Shown here one piece after another: positions 44,041 to 53,467 of a stretch of 64,000 nt of DNA (positions are counted from its first letter, which is position 1; every line of letters starts with the position of its first letter). The notes beneath the pieces were generated by a model. That model saw nothing but the letters and a program-made list of their open reading frames with translations, searched no databases and was not told the origin of the DNA. A program made the translations under genes and the position numbers. Source of the DNA: CAVTSA01 sp963737225 (GTDB lineage Bacteria > Chloroflexota > Dormibacteria > Dormibacterales > Dormibacteraceae); the NCBI GenBank assembly GCA_963737225.1, contig CAVTSA010000009.1, positions 124,001 to 188,000 of the forward strand. Reading direction: 5' to 3'.

Positions 44041-46193
44041 CCGGGTTCCTCCTCGGGGCGGGCGAGGACGGCGAGCGCGTCGACGGCGACGCAGCCCCTC
44101 CCGCCGGGCCCGGGCAGGATCGGGTTCAGATCCAGCTCGCGCACCTGAGGCAGCTCCGTCAGCAGGTCGCTCATCGCGACCAGGACGTCCGCCACCGCCT
44201 CGCGGTCGATCCCCGGCCGCCCGCGATGGCCGTCCAGCATCGTCCGTGACCGCAGCTCGGCCATCATCTCGAGCGCTTCCTGGCGGTCGATCGGGGCCAG
44301 CCGGTGGGCCGTGTCCTGGAGCAGCTCGGTCAGCACCCCGCCCGCGCCGACCATCAGCACCGGTCCGAACTGAGGGTCGTTCCGGCCGCCGACGATGAGC
44401 TCGACGCCCCCTTCCACCTGCTGTTCCACGAGCACCATTACGTCCTCGAAGCCAGCTCGGCGTCCTCGCTCGGAAAGCTCCACGAAGGCGGCTTTGGCCT
44501 GCGCGGCATCCGCCACGCCGAGCAGCACACCCCCGATGTCGGACTTGTGCGCCAAGCCCGGGCCGTGCAGCTTCATCGCCACCGGGAAGCCTAGCTGGCG
44601 AGCCTGCGTCTCCGCTGCCGTCGCCGAGGTCACCACCGACCCGGGCGGCGTCGGGATCCCGTAGAGCGCGACCAGGCCCTTCGCGGTCGCTTCGGCGAGC
44701 TCCGCGGGGCCACGGTCGAGCAGGCGTCGGGCTCGCTTCTGGCGCGCGGTGTCGACGACCGTACCACCGGGCCGCCGGCGCTCGAGAGCCGCCATCGCCT
44801 GCTCGCGGCGGGCGGCATAGGCAAGGGCGGCGAGGGCCGGACGGAGGCCGGCCAGGGGCACCACGCCGAGATCCTCCAGCTCCGCCATGTGCTCGCTGCG
44901 GACGTCCCCCACGGTGGCGATGCTGACCACCAGCCGGCTCGTCTCCGCGGCGCCCGCGGCAAGGCCCTCGAGTATGCGTCGCCACGCCCCGTCGTCGGCG
45001 GGGGCGTGCGCGGGTCGATCCCCGAGGTGGACAACGACGTCGACCCCGGGGGCACCGGCGAGCGCCACCACGGCGCTGCGGTAGACCGCGGCGTCACCCC
45101 AGGTTGCGGCCGTGACGTCAAGAGGGTTGGTGGGAGTGATGAATGGAGGGAGCCGGCCCGCGAGCTCGGCGGCCGACGCCGCCGGCAGCGGCGGGAGCTC
45201 CAAGCCTTGCTCTGTCGCCAGATCGGCAAGGAGCGCGCACTCGCCGCCCGAGGTGCTCAGCGCGCCGACCCCGACGCCACGGAGCCGGCGGCCCGAGGTC
45301 AGCACCGCACACGTGGCCAGCAGCTCATCGAGGTCGTGTACGTCGACCGCCCCATGGTGCCGGAGAAGCGCGCGCATCAGGTGGTCGGGCCCGGAGAGGC
45401 TGCCGGTGTGCGCAAGCGTCGCGACGCGGCCGAGGCGGGTGCGACCCGCCCGCAGCACCACCACCGGGACGTCCTGATCGGCGGCCCGGGCCAGCACCGC
45501 AGAGAAGCGATCGAGGTCGGGCACGCCCTCGAGCATGGCCGCGACCACGCTCACGTCTGGCGCGCTCAGCAGCTGCTCGATGAGCTCGGTGGCGGTCACG
45601 TCGAGCTGGTTGCCGCAGGACACGATCTTGGTGAAACGCACACCCCGACCGGTGGACAGGACGGTGAGTGGCATGTTCCCGCTCTGGGCCACCAGCCCGA
45701 CCCCACGGCTGGCGCGCAGGCCCGCGGACGGCAGGACGACCGGCCACAGGGCGCAGCCTTCAGCGAGGTCGATGGTTCCCAGGCAGTTCGGGCCGACCAC
45801 CCGCAGGCCGTTCTCGCGGGCGGTGTGCCGGACCGCCTCGGCCCACTCGAGCCCGGCGTGGTCGGGGCCCTCGCCCAGGCCGCTGGCGTAGACGATCGCG
45901 ACCTCGCTCCTGACCGCTGCCGCCGATTCGATGACGGCCGGAACCCGGGCCGCGGGTACCGCCACCACCACCGTCTGGATCCAATCCGGCACCGCCTCCA
46001 GGCTGGGATAGCACCGGAGCCCGGCAACCTGCCGGTACGCGGGGTTGATGGGATAGATGGAACCGCGGTACCCCATCGAACGGAGGTTCTGGATCGTGGT
46101 CAGGGCGTATCCGTCACGGGGTGAGGCGCCCACCACCGCCACCGACCAGGGATTGAACAGCGCCGCCAGGCTGCCCGTCGACGCCCGGGTCAC
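44037..46193 (-). CDS. acyl-CoA synthetase (ADP-forming) / acetate-CoA ligase family
   Basis: 718 residues. N-terminal CoA-binding Rossmann domain (VAVVGASPRDGYALTTI), two succinyl-CoA-ligase-like flavodoxin domains with the phosphorylated His262 (LAHTGSLSGPDHL), then a C-terminal ATP-grasp domain (GFPVAMKLHGPGLAHKSDIG). Fused alpha-beta form of the ADP-forming enzymes that interconvert acyl-CoA plus ADP with acid plus ATP. Start GTG. First gene of the operon with an acyl-CoA dehydrogenase and a crotonase, pointing to acid activation and beta-oxidation. Confidence 0.88.
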   Translation of the reverse strand: MTRASTGSLAALFNPWSVAVVGASPRDGYALTTIQNLRSMGYRGSIYPINPAYRQVAGLRCYPSLEAVPDWIQTVVVAVPAARVPAVIESAAAVRSEVAIVYASGLGEGPDHAGLEWAEAVRHTARENGLRVVGPNCLGTIDLAEGCALWPVVLPSAGLRASRGVGLVAQSGNMPLTVLSTGRGVRFTKIVSCGNQLDVTATELIEQLLSAPDVSVVAAMLEGVPDLDRFSAVLARAADQDVPVVVLRAGRTRLGRVATLAHTGSLSGPDHLMRALLRHHGAVDVHDLDELLATCAVLTSGRRLRGVGVGALSTSGGECALLADLATEQGLELPPLPAASAAELAGRLPPFITPTNPLDVTAATWGDAAVYRSAVVALAGAPGVDVVVHLGDRPAHAPADDGAWRRILEGLAAGAAETSRLVVSIATVGDVRSEHMAELEDLGVVPLAGLRPALAALAYAARREQAMAALERRRPGGTVVDTARQKRARRLLDRGPAELAEATAKGLVALYGIPTPPGSVVTSATAAETQARQLGFPVAMKLHGPGLAHKSDIGGVLLGVADAAQAKAAFVELSERGRRAGFEDVMVLVEQQVEGGVELIVGGRNDPQFGPVLMVGAGGVLTELLQDTAHRLAPIDRQEALEMMAELRSRTMLDGHRGRPGIDREAVADVLVAMSDLLTELPQVRELDLNPILPGPGGRGCVAVDALAVLARPEEEPG

Positions 46194-46214
46194 GGGTCCG
46201 GTCTACGAGGCGTG

Positions 46215-46598
46215 TTATCGACGGGTCCCGTCATCCGACATCGCCTTGAATGCCGCCAGCGGGCTTGGGTGAGCCGGTTGGTAGAGGTGCAGCTCGCCAC
46301 CGCCGGGGAGGGCGAAGCCGGCCATGCGTCCGAACCCCTCGTCGGCCGCCGGACCCGTGAACTCGACCCCTCTCGCTCGAAGCGCGATCATGTCGCCGGC
46401 GAGGTCGTCGCTCATCAGATACATCCGGTGAATCGAGTTCTCGGACCAGGGATGCACTGCGAGCTCGCTCGGGGGCTGAGCGAAGATCAACCAGCCGCCG
46501 TGCGCATCCACGTGGTGCCAGCCCAGCACGTCGCGGAAGAACGCACGGTCGGCCTCGGCGTCACGGCTGAAGACGATCGTGTGAACGCCTTTGATCAC
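46215..46598 (-). CDS. VOC-family protein
   Basis: 127 residues, one vicinal-oxygen-chelate module pair: HTIVFSRDAEADRAFFRDVL at the start and ELHLYQPAHPSPLAAFK at the end, with metal-ligand candidates His6, Glu54-type and Glu near the C-terminus. The superfamily covers glyoxalases, dioxygenases and resistance proteins; this one cannot be assigned. Start GTG, 8 nt after TATACT (leaderless pattern). Confidence 0.8.
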   Translation of the reverse strand: MIKGVHTIVFSRDAEADRAFFRDVLGWHHVDAHGGWLIFAQPPSELAVHPWSENSIHRMYLMSDDLAGDMIALRARGVEFTGPAADEGFGRMAGFALPGGGELHLYQPAHPSPLAAFKAMSDDGTRR

Positions 46599-46656
46599 CC
46601 CGCGCGAGTATAGGGACGGCGGGTCCCATCCACGATCGCCGGCTCCCCGGCAGGCG

Positions 46657-47685
46657 CTACAGACCGGGGATCACCCCCCGGGTGAAGAGCTCGAGGGACC
46701 GCAGCGACTGCTCGCGGGTCAGGCTCCCGAAGGCGAAGGCGCCCACGAAGTAGTTGCCGCCCCACATCGCCAGGTACTCCTGCAACCTTCGCCGGACGGT
46801 GGCCGGGGAGCCGGCGATCAGGTATCCCTGCTCGGCGAATGCCTCCAGATCAGAGGGCCAGTACTCCTCGCCGCGGTCGCGCAGCCAGAGGTAGTTGAAG
46901 CTCTCGAACCACCTCGCCAGCGCCGGCATCGCTTCCGCGCGGGCCTGGGTGTCGGTCTCGGCGACGTAGACGTGCCTCGCGTGTCCGTACAGCGGCTCCG
47001 GGACATGCGCGTTCAGGCGGCCCGCGTCCGCGCGGTGCTCGTCCAGCGCTCTCCGATAGATCGAGGTCGCCGCATCAGGCGCCACCCCCTGTCGTGCCAG
47101 CAGGAACGCGAACACGGTGTTCAGCCCCTGCTCCCCGGCGAAGGCGACCGACTGGGGGCTCGACGTCGGATACCACAGTGGCGGACAGGGCTGCTGGAGC
47201 GGCCGGAGCGGGGTGCTGGCTCGCCGTGGGTAGCGCGGACCCTGGACGTCGACCTGACCGTCGAGCAGCCCCCGGCGCAGGATCTCCCACACCTCGAGGT
47301 AGCGGTCGCGGGCCTCTTCCACAGCGATCCCGTAGTTGCCGAGCTCGTACGGGTTGCCTCCGCGCCCGATTCCGACGTCGAGCCGGCCGCGGCACAGGTG
47401 GTCGAGCATGCACACCTCCTCCCAGAGGCGGACCGGCTCGTACAGCGGCAGGACGTTGACCAGCGTGCCCAGACGGATCCGCCGCGTGCGCTGCGCGGCC
47501 GAGGAGAGAAAGAGGTTCGGTGAAGGTGCCAGCCCGAGCGGTGTGCCGTGATGCTCCGCTAAGTGGTAGCACCAGTAGGGACCGCGGTCGGCGAGCTCGA
47601 GCAGGTGGAGGCGGTCGTCGTAGATCTCCTCCGGCGGCCTCCCGGCGTCGTCGAGCCAGTCGAATAAGCCGAAGCGCAGGGCCAT
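46657..47685 (-). CDS. LLM-class flavin-dependent oxidoreductase
   Basis: 342 residues, luciferase-like TIM barrel. LELADRGPYWCYHLAEHHGT, RIRLGTLVNVLPLYEPVRLW and GRLDVGIGRGGNPYELGNYG are diagnostic. Uses reduced FMN or F420 to oxidise small organics. The start is the ATG at 47685, 8 nt after TACAGT (leaderless pattern). It is the last typical chromosomal gene before the accessory region. Confidence 0.88.
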   Translation of the reverse strand: MALRFGLFDWLDDAGRPPEEIYDDRLHLLELADRGPYWCYHLAEHHGTPLGLAPSPNLFLSSAAQRTRRIRLGTLVNVLPLYEPVRLWEEVCMLDHLCRGRLDVGIGRGGNPYELGNYGIAVEEARDRYLEVWEILRRGLLDGQVDVQGPRYPRRASTPLRPLQQPCPPLWYPTSSPQSVAFAGEQGLNTVFAFLLARQGVAPDAATSIYRRALDEHRADAGRLNAHVPEPLYGHARHVYVAETDTQARAEAMPALARWFESFNYLWLRDRGEEYWPSDLEAFAEQGYLIAGSPATVRRRLQEYLAMWGGNYFVGAFAFGSLTREQSLRSLELFTRGVIPGL

Positions 47686-47889
47686 AGCGTGTGACTGTAG
47701 ACCGGGCCGGGGCCACTCGCCCTGTCCTGGCGGAGTGGTCATGGCGCCTGCAGCCGCGACCTGACAGTGTGGGGGCGACTGCTACGTCGTCACCCGAGTG
47801 GTCGGGCCTCGGGGCTGGGCAAGCCCGGGTCCGATGGCGGCGCGGGCACCGGCGACAGAGCGGGTGCCGCCAATGGCGACGGTGATGGT

Positions 47890-48034
47890 TCCGGGCGGGG
47901 TTGGATGGCCGCGTATTCGACGCGATGGCATCCGCAGCCGGATCGGCATCGACGAGCGAGCTGACGGTCACGGTGTTGATGACTGCCCCGCCGGCAGCCT
48001 GAGGCATGCTCACTGGGACCGTCACGACTGACAC
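47890..48034 (-). pseudogene. remnant of a DUF11-type surface repeat
   Basis: GGAVINTVTVSSLVDADPAA matches the end of a DUF11 cell-surface domain (NTATV ... DPDPANN), but no start, signal or full domain is present and the frame degenerates into an Arg/His-rich stretch. The 47686-48091 gap (about 400 bp) otherwise shows no gene. Possibly the end of a lost adhesin-like gene. Confidence 0.35.
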
Positions 48035-48091
48035 TCAGCCCAGAAGCGGAGCCGTCAACCGCTAGCAGTGCAGACCCCTGCACATGATCAC

Positions 48092-48640
48092 TTACGCTTC
48101 GAGAAGCCGGCCGCTCTTTGACAGACCGGGATCGGTGCACGAAGAAAGGTCGAAACAGCACGGTCGCCGTTTTCCTCCGTCCATCTTGGAGATCGTCACC
48201 TCGACCCGTCGCCGGCGCGTGCCGGGATTCCGGGTCGCGTTCACCCAGCGAACCCATTCCCAACGTGCCATCGGCGTGATCTCTCGCCACAGATCCTGGA
48301 TACGCTGAGGAGCCGCTGCCAGAGCCGCCTCGAGATCCTGAGGCAGGTTCGGCTCCGGCCATTCTTTCGTTGGTTGGATGTCGATCGTAGCGGTGTCGCC
48401 CGGGCCGACGGCGGCGGCTTGTTGAAGGTGGTTGTCAATCCTCATCCAGTGGCCCGAGGAGCCGTCCGGTTCGAGCACAGTCTGGAATTCATGCCCGTTG
48501 AACGTGCCTTCTACGGCAACCTGTCCGCGGGAGGGCAGCTGCCGGCTCGCGTCATCCGGGAGCCGCAATATGGTCGAAGTGTCGATCGTGTACAGCGTCG
48601 CGACGAAACGAATTGTCGACAGCGCTGCTCCTCGGGCCAC
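48092..48640 (-). CDS. DUF1905/YdeI-like protein
   Basis: 182 residues. The N-terminal DUF1905 domain is clear: LPDDASRQLPSRGQVAVEGT and FQTVLEPDGSSGHWMRI. The C-terminal YdeI (OmdA) part has ITPMARWEWVRWVNATRNPG, TRRRRVEVTISKM and KRRPCCFDLSSCTDP. Family members have been linked to protection against peptides, but the biochemical role is unclear. Start GTG. Stands alone in an accessory stretch. Confidence 0.82.
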   Translation of the reverse strand: MARGAALSTIRFVATLYTIDTSTILRLPDDASRQLPSRGQVAVEGTFNGHEFQTVLEPDGSSGHWMRIDNHLQQAAAVGPGDTATIDIQPTKEWPEPNLPQDLEAALAAAPQRIQDLWREITPMARWEWVRWVNATRNPGTRRRRVEVTISKMDGGKRRPCCFDLSSCTDPGLSKSGRLLEA

Positions 48641-48756
48641 GTAACAATGCTACCAGCAGCACGCCGGCGACCAATGACAGGGTAGGGTGGCATTCGAGAG
48701 CGGGCAGCTGCCGTCGTTTGCGGCGCTCTCCTCGGCGACCAGCCCCCAATTGGAGC

Positions 48757-49281
48757 TCAGGCCGCCCTCCGCCTGCGGGCCCAGAGGCCGAGCGCGACGA
48801 GTGCAGCCGCGGCCACGACGGCGGCGCCGATCGGGCCGAACGGTGCGAACGGCGGGCTCATGACCGCGGACTGGCTGACGGCGCCGGTGCCGGGTAAGGC
48901 CGGGGTCACCGTCAGCGAGGCCGCCACTCCGAGGTTCCCGCCCCCGCATCGGCCGGTGATCGTGTAGGTCCCGGGTGTGACACCCGCCAGGATCGTCGCG
49001 ACCACGCTGAAGGCTCCGGAGGAGTCAGCGGTGGTCTCGACGTCCGAACCCTGGAAGCTGCCCTGACCGGCGAACGCACCCGAGATCAGCGTCACCGTTC
49101 CGGGGAGCTCGCAGCCGGGTTGTCCTCCGGGCGCCAGCACATTGCCACTGACCGTCACCGAGCCGCCCACCGCGACGGTCGATGAGGACACGTTGATGCT
49201 CGCGGCGCTGGCGGTGACCACCGCGAAGAGCGTGCCGGCCAGGCCCAGGACGAAGCCCACTACCAGGACTCGCATGCGCAT
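48757..49281 (-). CDS. secreted protein with LPGTG cell-wall sorting motif
   Basis: 174 residues. An N-terminal signal peptide (RVLVVGFVLGLAGTLFAVV then ASA) is followed by an Ig-like beta domain (SINVSSSTVAVGGSVTVSG), then LPGTG, a hydrophobic helix and RRRR at the C-terminus: the classical sortase-substrate order. It would be covalently linked to peptidoglycan, which supports a monoderm (Gram-positive) cell wall. No sortase gene is in the window. The ATG at 49281 is favoured; GTG at 49284 is possible. Confidence 0.8.
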   Translation of the reverse strand: MRMRVLVVGFVLGLAGTLFAVVTASAASINVSSSTVAVGGSVTVSGNVLAPGGQPGCELPGTVTLISGAFAGQGSFQGSDVETTADSSGAFSVVATILAGVTPGTYTITGRCGGGNLGVAASLTVTPALPGTGAVSQSAVMSPPFAPFGPIGAAVVAAAALVALGLWARRRRAA

Positions 49282-49415
49282 CACACACCTGCTCCCCGGG
49301 CCACGCGGATCAGCCCGGGTTCCCTCGAGGGCCGGGGATCACATCTGGACACTGGTTCCCGGCGTCGTGTGGATCTCATGCGCAAATCCTGCGGCGGGCC
49401 GGGGGTCGTGGCATC

Positions 49416-49430
49416 GGGGAAATCCCTAGC
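49416..49430. promoter_or_regulatory. GGGGAAATCCCTAGC motif in a 390-bp gap
   Basis: Second copy of the motif found upstream of metK, about 135 bp upstream of the LPGTG-protein gene. The gap 49282-49670 shows no gene and no other clear site. Confidence 0.3.
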
Positions 49431-49670
49431 TTTGTGCGCGCCGCGCGTTCAGGATCCTGGCGGGCGTGCGGGTGACGCCTGAGCCTGGACAATGCCGATG
49501 GCCCGACGACGGGTCGGAGAGACGGTGGGAGCGGCTGATGCCGGGATTCAGTGGACGAGAGGTGCTGGGGTTTTCTCGTGAACCCCTCTCGAGCGAAATG
49601 CGTGTGATCTCAAAAACCTGGGGAAAGCTCTGATGCCGCATCTGTCGGGACCGTGCCACACTCGGCGGCC

Positions 49671-50624
49671 GTGAGAGTACTGGTCCTCGGTGCAGGCGCG
49701 ATCGGCGGTTACTACGGCGGTCGCCTGCTCGCGGCAGGTCGCGACGTCACGTTCCTCGTACGCCCCGCTCGTCAGGTCGAGCTGGCCACGATCGGGCTGC
49801 AAATACGGAGTCAGAAGGGCGAAGTCGACCTGCCGAATCCGCCCGTGGTTACGGCGGCCGGCGTCGTAGGCCCGTACGAGCTGATTCTCCTGGCGTGTAA
49901 GGGTTATGACCTGGTGGGTGCGCTCGATGCGATCGCGCCCGCCGTCGGGGATAACACCCTGATCCTGCCCCTGCTCAACGGCATGCGCCACGTCGACGTG
50001 CTTGTCGAGCGCTTCGGCCGGCGGAAGGTTCTGGGTGGGCACTGCATGATCTCCGCGACACTCGACCCGGCAGGACGCGTCCTTCACCTACCCGGCCTCG
50101 GAGCTCGCGACCTCCTCGGATTCGGCGAGCTCGACGGTGGGATCACACCGCGGGTCGAGGCGGTCAACGACGAGCTCGCAGGCGCCGGGTTCCAGCTCAG
50201 GGCCAGCGAGGATGAGCTCCAGGAGATGTGGGAGAAGTGGGTGGGCCTTGCGGTCGGGGCAGGCATGACTTGCCTGATGCGCGGCGCCATGGGCGACGTT
50301 GTGGAGGCCGGAGGAGCCGACCTGACTCTGACACTGCTAGCCGAGACGTTGGCGATCGCTGCCGCATCCGGTCATGCGCCCCGGCGAGAGTTTGTGGCGG
50401 ACATGGAGCCTCGATACACGGAGCAGGGATCGCATCTCACATCCTCACTCCTTCGTGACCTGGAGCATGGAAAACGGGTGGAGACGGACGAGATCCTCGG
50501 CGATCTGCTGAGGCGCGCGCCGGAGCCGCAAGCTCGCTCCCTCCTCCGCATCGCGTATGTCCACCTCAAGACGTACGAGGCGCGACGGGCGCGCGAACGT
50601 TCGACTACCCCCGTCCCGTCTTGA
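49671..50624 (+). CDS. ketopantoate reductase family (PanE/ApbA)
   Basis: 317 residues. Starts with the NADP-binding VRVLVLGAGAIGGYYGGRLL and has the Lys of the family in LLACKGYDL and Asn in LPLLNGMRHVDVL. It reduces 2-oxo acids such as ketopantoate; several paralogues act on other substrates, so PanE activity is not certain. The start is the GTG at 49671; a GTG at 49653 would add six residues. Single gene at the border of the accessory region. Confidence 0.82.
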   Translation: MRVLVLGAGAIGGYYGGRLLAAGRDVTFLVRPARQVELATIGLQIRSQKGEVDLPNPPVVTAAGVVGPYELILLACKGYDLVGALDAIAPAVGDNTLILPLLNGMRHVDVLVERFGRRKVLGGHCMISATLDPAGRVLHLPGLGARDLLGFGELDGGITPRVEAVNDELAGAGFQLRASEDELQEMWEKWVGLAVGAGMTCLMRGAMGDVVEAGGADLTLTLLAETLAIAAASGHAPRREFVADMEPRYTEQGSHLTSSLLRDLEHGKRVETDEILGDLLRRAPEPQARSLLRIAYVHLKTYEARRARERSTTPVPS

Positions 50625-50767
50625 ACAGCAGGCCACGCGCCGGTCACCCTTCTCGACCGTGCCACGCAGCAGCTCCTACTGAGTCGACCTGGAGCGACAG
50701 ATCTCGCCATCCGATTCGGTCCGCAGCCGTGGCACTCGCGACCAGTCTCCGCACAGGACAAAGCAGC

Positions 50768-51805
50768 ATGGATAGTGTTGCGATGAACTCGAACCTCAAA
50801 CAGGTCATGTGGGGGGACGTCGACTGGGCAGTGATTCGGCGCATCACGGTGGTGCCGTTCGGTGATGATGTCGCTGGTTGGGTGTTGCCCCTGATCGGGG
50901 GCAGGCCGACGCTCCCCTCGGGAGCCATCCGGCCCGGTCAGGAACCGGGTAGCGCACTGCTCGACTTGCTGCTCATGACGGCCGGCTACCGACTGCAGGA
51001 GTGGTACCCCTTCGCAGCTGGCGGCGACCACGTGGTGGTGTGGAGCCGCGGAAGAAAGTATGGCGGGAACCGCCCGCACACCGATGTTGCGTGGTGGAGC
51101 GGGCCCGCCGAGGACGGCGTCGAGACTCTGATCACCCAGGGCGATGAGGAATGGGGTGCGCTTCTCCATCTGGCCGACGAACGGCGGCGCGACCAGTCGG
51201 ACGATGAGTTCTACACCTCAAGAGCTTGGGTGCTGGAGCCACTCTATCTTTTGGGCACGACTCCCCAGGAGGGTTCCGGGTTCCGAGGCTCGGACCAGGA
51301 TTGGTACGACACGAGGTCCATCCTCTGTGATGCCATTCCCGGCGACGGCTCGGTACTCGACGTGGGCTGCGCGAATGGCCATTTGATGGAGTGCCTCGCC
51401 ACCTGGTGTGCCGAACGCGGGATGAACATCGAGCCATACGGCGTCGACATCTCGGAGAGGCTCGTTGCAGAAGCGCGGCGTCGCCTGCCCGAGTGGGCCT
51501 GTCGGATTTGGGTGGGGAACGCCATCGACTGGGTCCCGCCCCAGGGTCAACGCTTCGACGTGGTGCACATCCTGCTCGACTGCGTTCCCTTGCACGCGCG
51601 TGGTGCTTTGGTGGAGCACCATCTCGACAGAGTCGTGGCCGATGGCGGCCGGCTCCTCGTCAGCCACTATCTGGACCGGCCGGCGACGATCCTGACGGAA
51701 TTAGGGTTCCAGATCTCAGGCGAGACCCGTGCAGGGATCAGGTCGGACGGCCGGGTCGAGGCCCCGAGTGCATGGATCGAAAAGACGGATCGTGTGACGT
51801 ATTGA
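50768..51805 (+). CDS. Nudix-like N-terminus fused to class I methyltransferase
   Basis: 345 residues. Residues 1-140 resemble a Nudix fold (WAVIRRITVVPFGDDVAGWV, LPSGAIRPGQEPGSALLD) but lack the REUXEEXGU box, so pyrophosphatase activity is doubtful. Residues 190-345 are a SAM methyltransferase (SVLDVGCANGHLMECLATW, GVDISERLVAEARRRLPEW). The stop overlaps the next reading frame's TTG (TTGA). Substrate unknown; the N-domain may bind a nucleotide. Confidence 0.7.
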   Translation: MDSVAMNSNLKQVMWGDVDWAVIRRITVVPFGDDVAGWVLPLIGGRPTLPSGAIRPGQEPGSALLDLLLMTAGYRLQEWYPFAAGGDHVVVWSRGRKYGGNRPHTDVAWWSGPAEDGVETLITQGDEEWGALLHLADERRRDQSDDEFYTSRAWVLEPLYLLGTTPQEGSGFRGSDQDWYDTRSILCDAIPGDGSVLDVGCANGHLMECLATWCAERGMNIEPYGVDISERLVAEARRRLPEWACRIWVGNAIDWVPPQGQRFDVVHILLDCVPLHARGALVEHHLDRVVADGGRLLVSHYLDRPATILTELGFQISGETRAGIRSDGRVEAPSAWIEKTDRVTY

Positions 51806-52467
51806 ACTCGCGGACCCCCGAACGGAAGCGCCCGGACCTGCCTCCACCGGTCGAAGGGCTGCTTCGAACGATGGCTGAGCAGGGTGCGATCGAAGCCGCG
51901 ACTCTGACCGGCTCGCTTACGACCGGCTTTGCGACGCCCGGCTCGGACATCGACCTGTTCGTCTACGTTCGCGATGAAACGGCACTCGATTCGACCAGAG
52001 TGCAGCTGGCAAAGAGACACGCCGATGAGAGGAGCCTCGTCGTGATCGGGCAACCGGGCATTCCCAATAACGACATCTGGAGGCTCGAAGGCGCTGGCTG
52101 GGTCGACATCACATGGTGGACCTGCCAGTGGGCTCGCGATGAGCTCGATCGGCGCCTGGTCGAGTGTTTGGCGCAGGCCGGCTACACGACTTGCTTCTGG
52201 CGCTCCATTCGGGACGGGATTCCGCTGTTTGAACGTAGCGAGTGGCACCGGGACCTGCAGGCGCGGGCACGAGCGCCCTATCCGGAGGCCCTTCGGAGCC
52301 GAATTGTCGATCTTAACGGCGCGCTGCTGGGGGAGGAGAACCCCTTCTCCCCACGGGCTCGGGCGATGACGTTCGAATCGTGCTGCTTCGGCTCCTCACC
52401 CTGGTCTACTACGCCCTTCGCGATGAGTGCGGCTGCACAGCCTTCCGGCGCCAGGCGCGCAACATAG
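51802..52467 (+). pseudogene. nucleotidyltransferase (DUF4037 type), N-terminal part, broken
   Basis: Coding resembles a nucleotidyltransferase with the sugar-transferring motif LTGSLTTGFATPGSDIDLFV, followed by DITWWTCQWARDEL and TCFWRSIRDGIPLFERSEW. After LNGALLGEENPFS (near 52360) the reading frame is no longer typical. A shifted frame runs to 52517 (VYYALRDECGC), and a true DUF4037 C-terminus appears at 52.7 kb. The start is TTG at 51802, overlapping the previous stop. Probably disrupted in its middle. Such enzymes include drug-modifying ones; the target here is unknown. Confidence 0.6.
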
Positions 52468-52667
52468 ACCACCACATCCCGCAGGTCGACGCGCTCGGAG
52501 AGTTCATGGCCTCCTGAAGGGACGCAGCATTTTAGATTGAGCACGCTAGAGCTCATGTCCACCATGGCAGCAACTGCAGAAAAGATGAATGGTCTGACCC
52601 GAACACCGTGATGCGGCGCGATCGCCATACGAACATGCGTTTCCTTCCTACCTGAATCAAATGCGAA

Positions 52668-52952
52668 ATGCGGTTCGGGGAAAAGGATTCGGTGGCGACG
52701 CAGCACCGAACGGCGGCCTGGCTCGCGAGCTACTTCGACCTGATCTTCGCCGGCAACCGGGTCCTGCATCCGGGCGAGAAGAGGCTGATCGCGTTCGCTG
52801 AGCGCGAGTGTGCATGCCTCCCGGAGGCGCTGGGCGCTGATGTGCGTGCGCTCGTCAAGGAGGCGGGGGGCCGCAGTGGCGATCTGATCGGAGTGGCTGA
52901 GGGGATGCTGGACCGCCTCCGCGCTTCCGGCCTGGAGGACACGAGGAATTGA
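52668..52952 (+). pseudogene. DUF4037 C-terminal fragment
   Basis: The segment HRTAAWLASYFDLIFAGNRV then LHPGEKRLIAFAERECACLP is the end of DUF4037-type nucleotidyltransferases. The frame begins at an ATG but has no N-terminal domain, so it is likely the detached end of the gene starting at 51802, separated by about 300 bp of unrelated sequence. Confidence 0.6.
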
Positions 52953-53467
52953 GGTGGAGGGCGGGTGCCGGATGCCACGGCGAAGGTGATCCTTGGGACC
53001 GTGCTGTGGTACGTGGACTCGAGAGAGGCGATGTGCACCCGTGAGAGTGGAAGACGGGAGGACGACATGGCCGACGCGGAGCACGTGACCGACGGCGAGC
53101 GCCTCGACGGGAGGCGCTCAAGCAGATCCGGGGCGTCACGATCGACGAGGGGTCCATCCGAGCCCATGTGATGCGACCCGCGAACGTCCTCGGCGTCACC
53201 TCCGACCGGGTCTCGACGCCGAGCGCCCGCCGACCCCCACCCGGCATGTGGAGGGTGAGGGGCCGCAGGAGTTCCTCGGCTTCGTCGGTGGTGCTCGTCA
53301 ACTCCCCTATCGGCTCGGCGGCCCAGTCCCTCTTCACGATCGTCTACGACGCGTTCCAGGACAACATCGTCGCGAGGCGACCGCCACCCCGCCAGGCTTG
53401 CGATGCCCCCCAGGATCGTGGGACACGGCGGGGGTCGCAAGTTCGGCGGCACAGCTGGGACCGTGAA
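52953..53467. other. 515-bp stretch without a recognisable gene
   Basis: Open frames exist on both strands but none shows a known domain or typical start. Possibly remnants of lost accessory genes. Confidence 0.5.

Noticed and set aside
52855..53337. 160-residue minus-strand open frame as a gene
   Set aside because: No domain, no ribosome site, and composition like neighbouring non-coding DNA.
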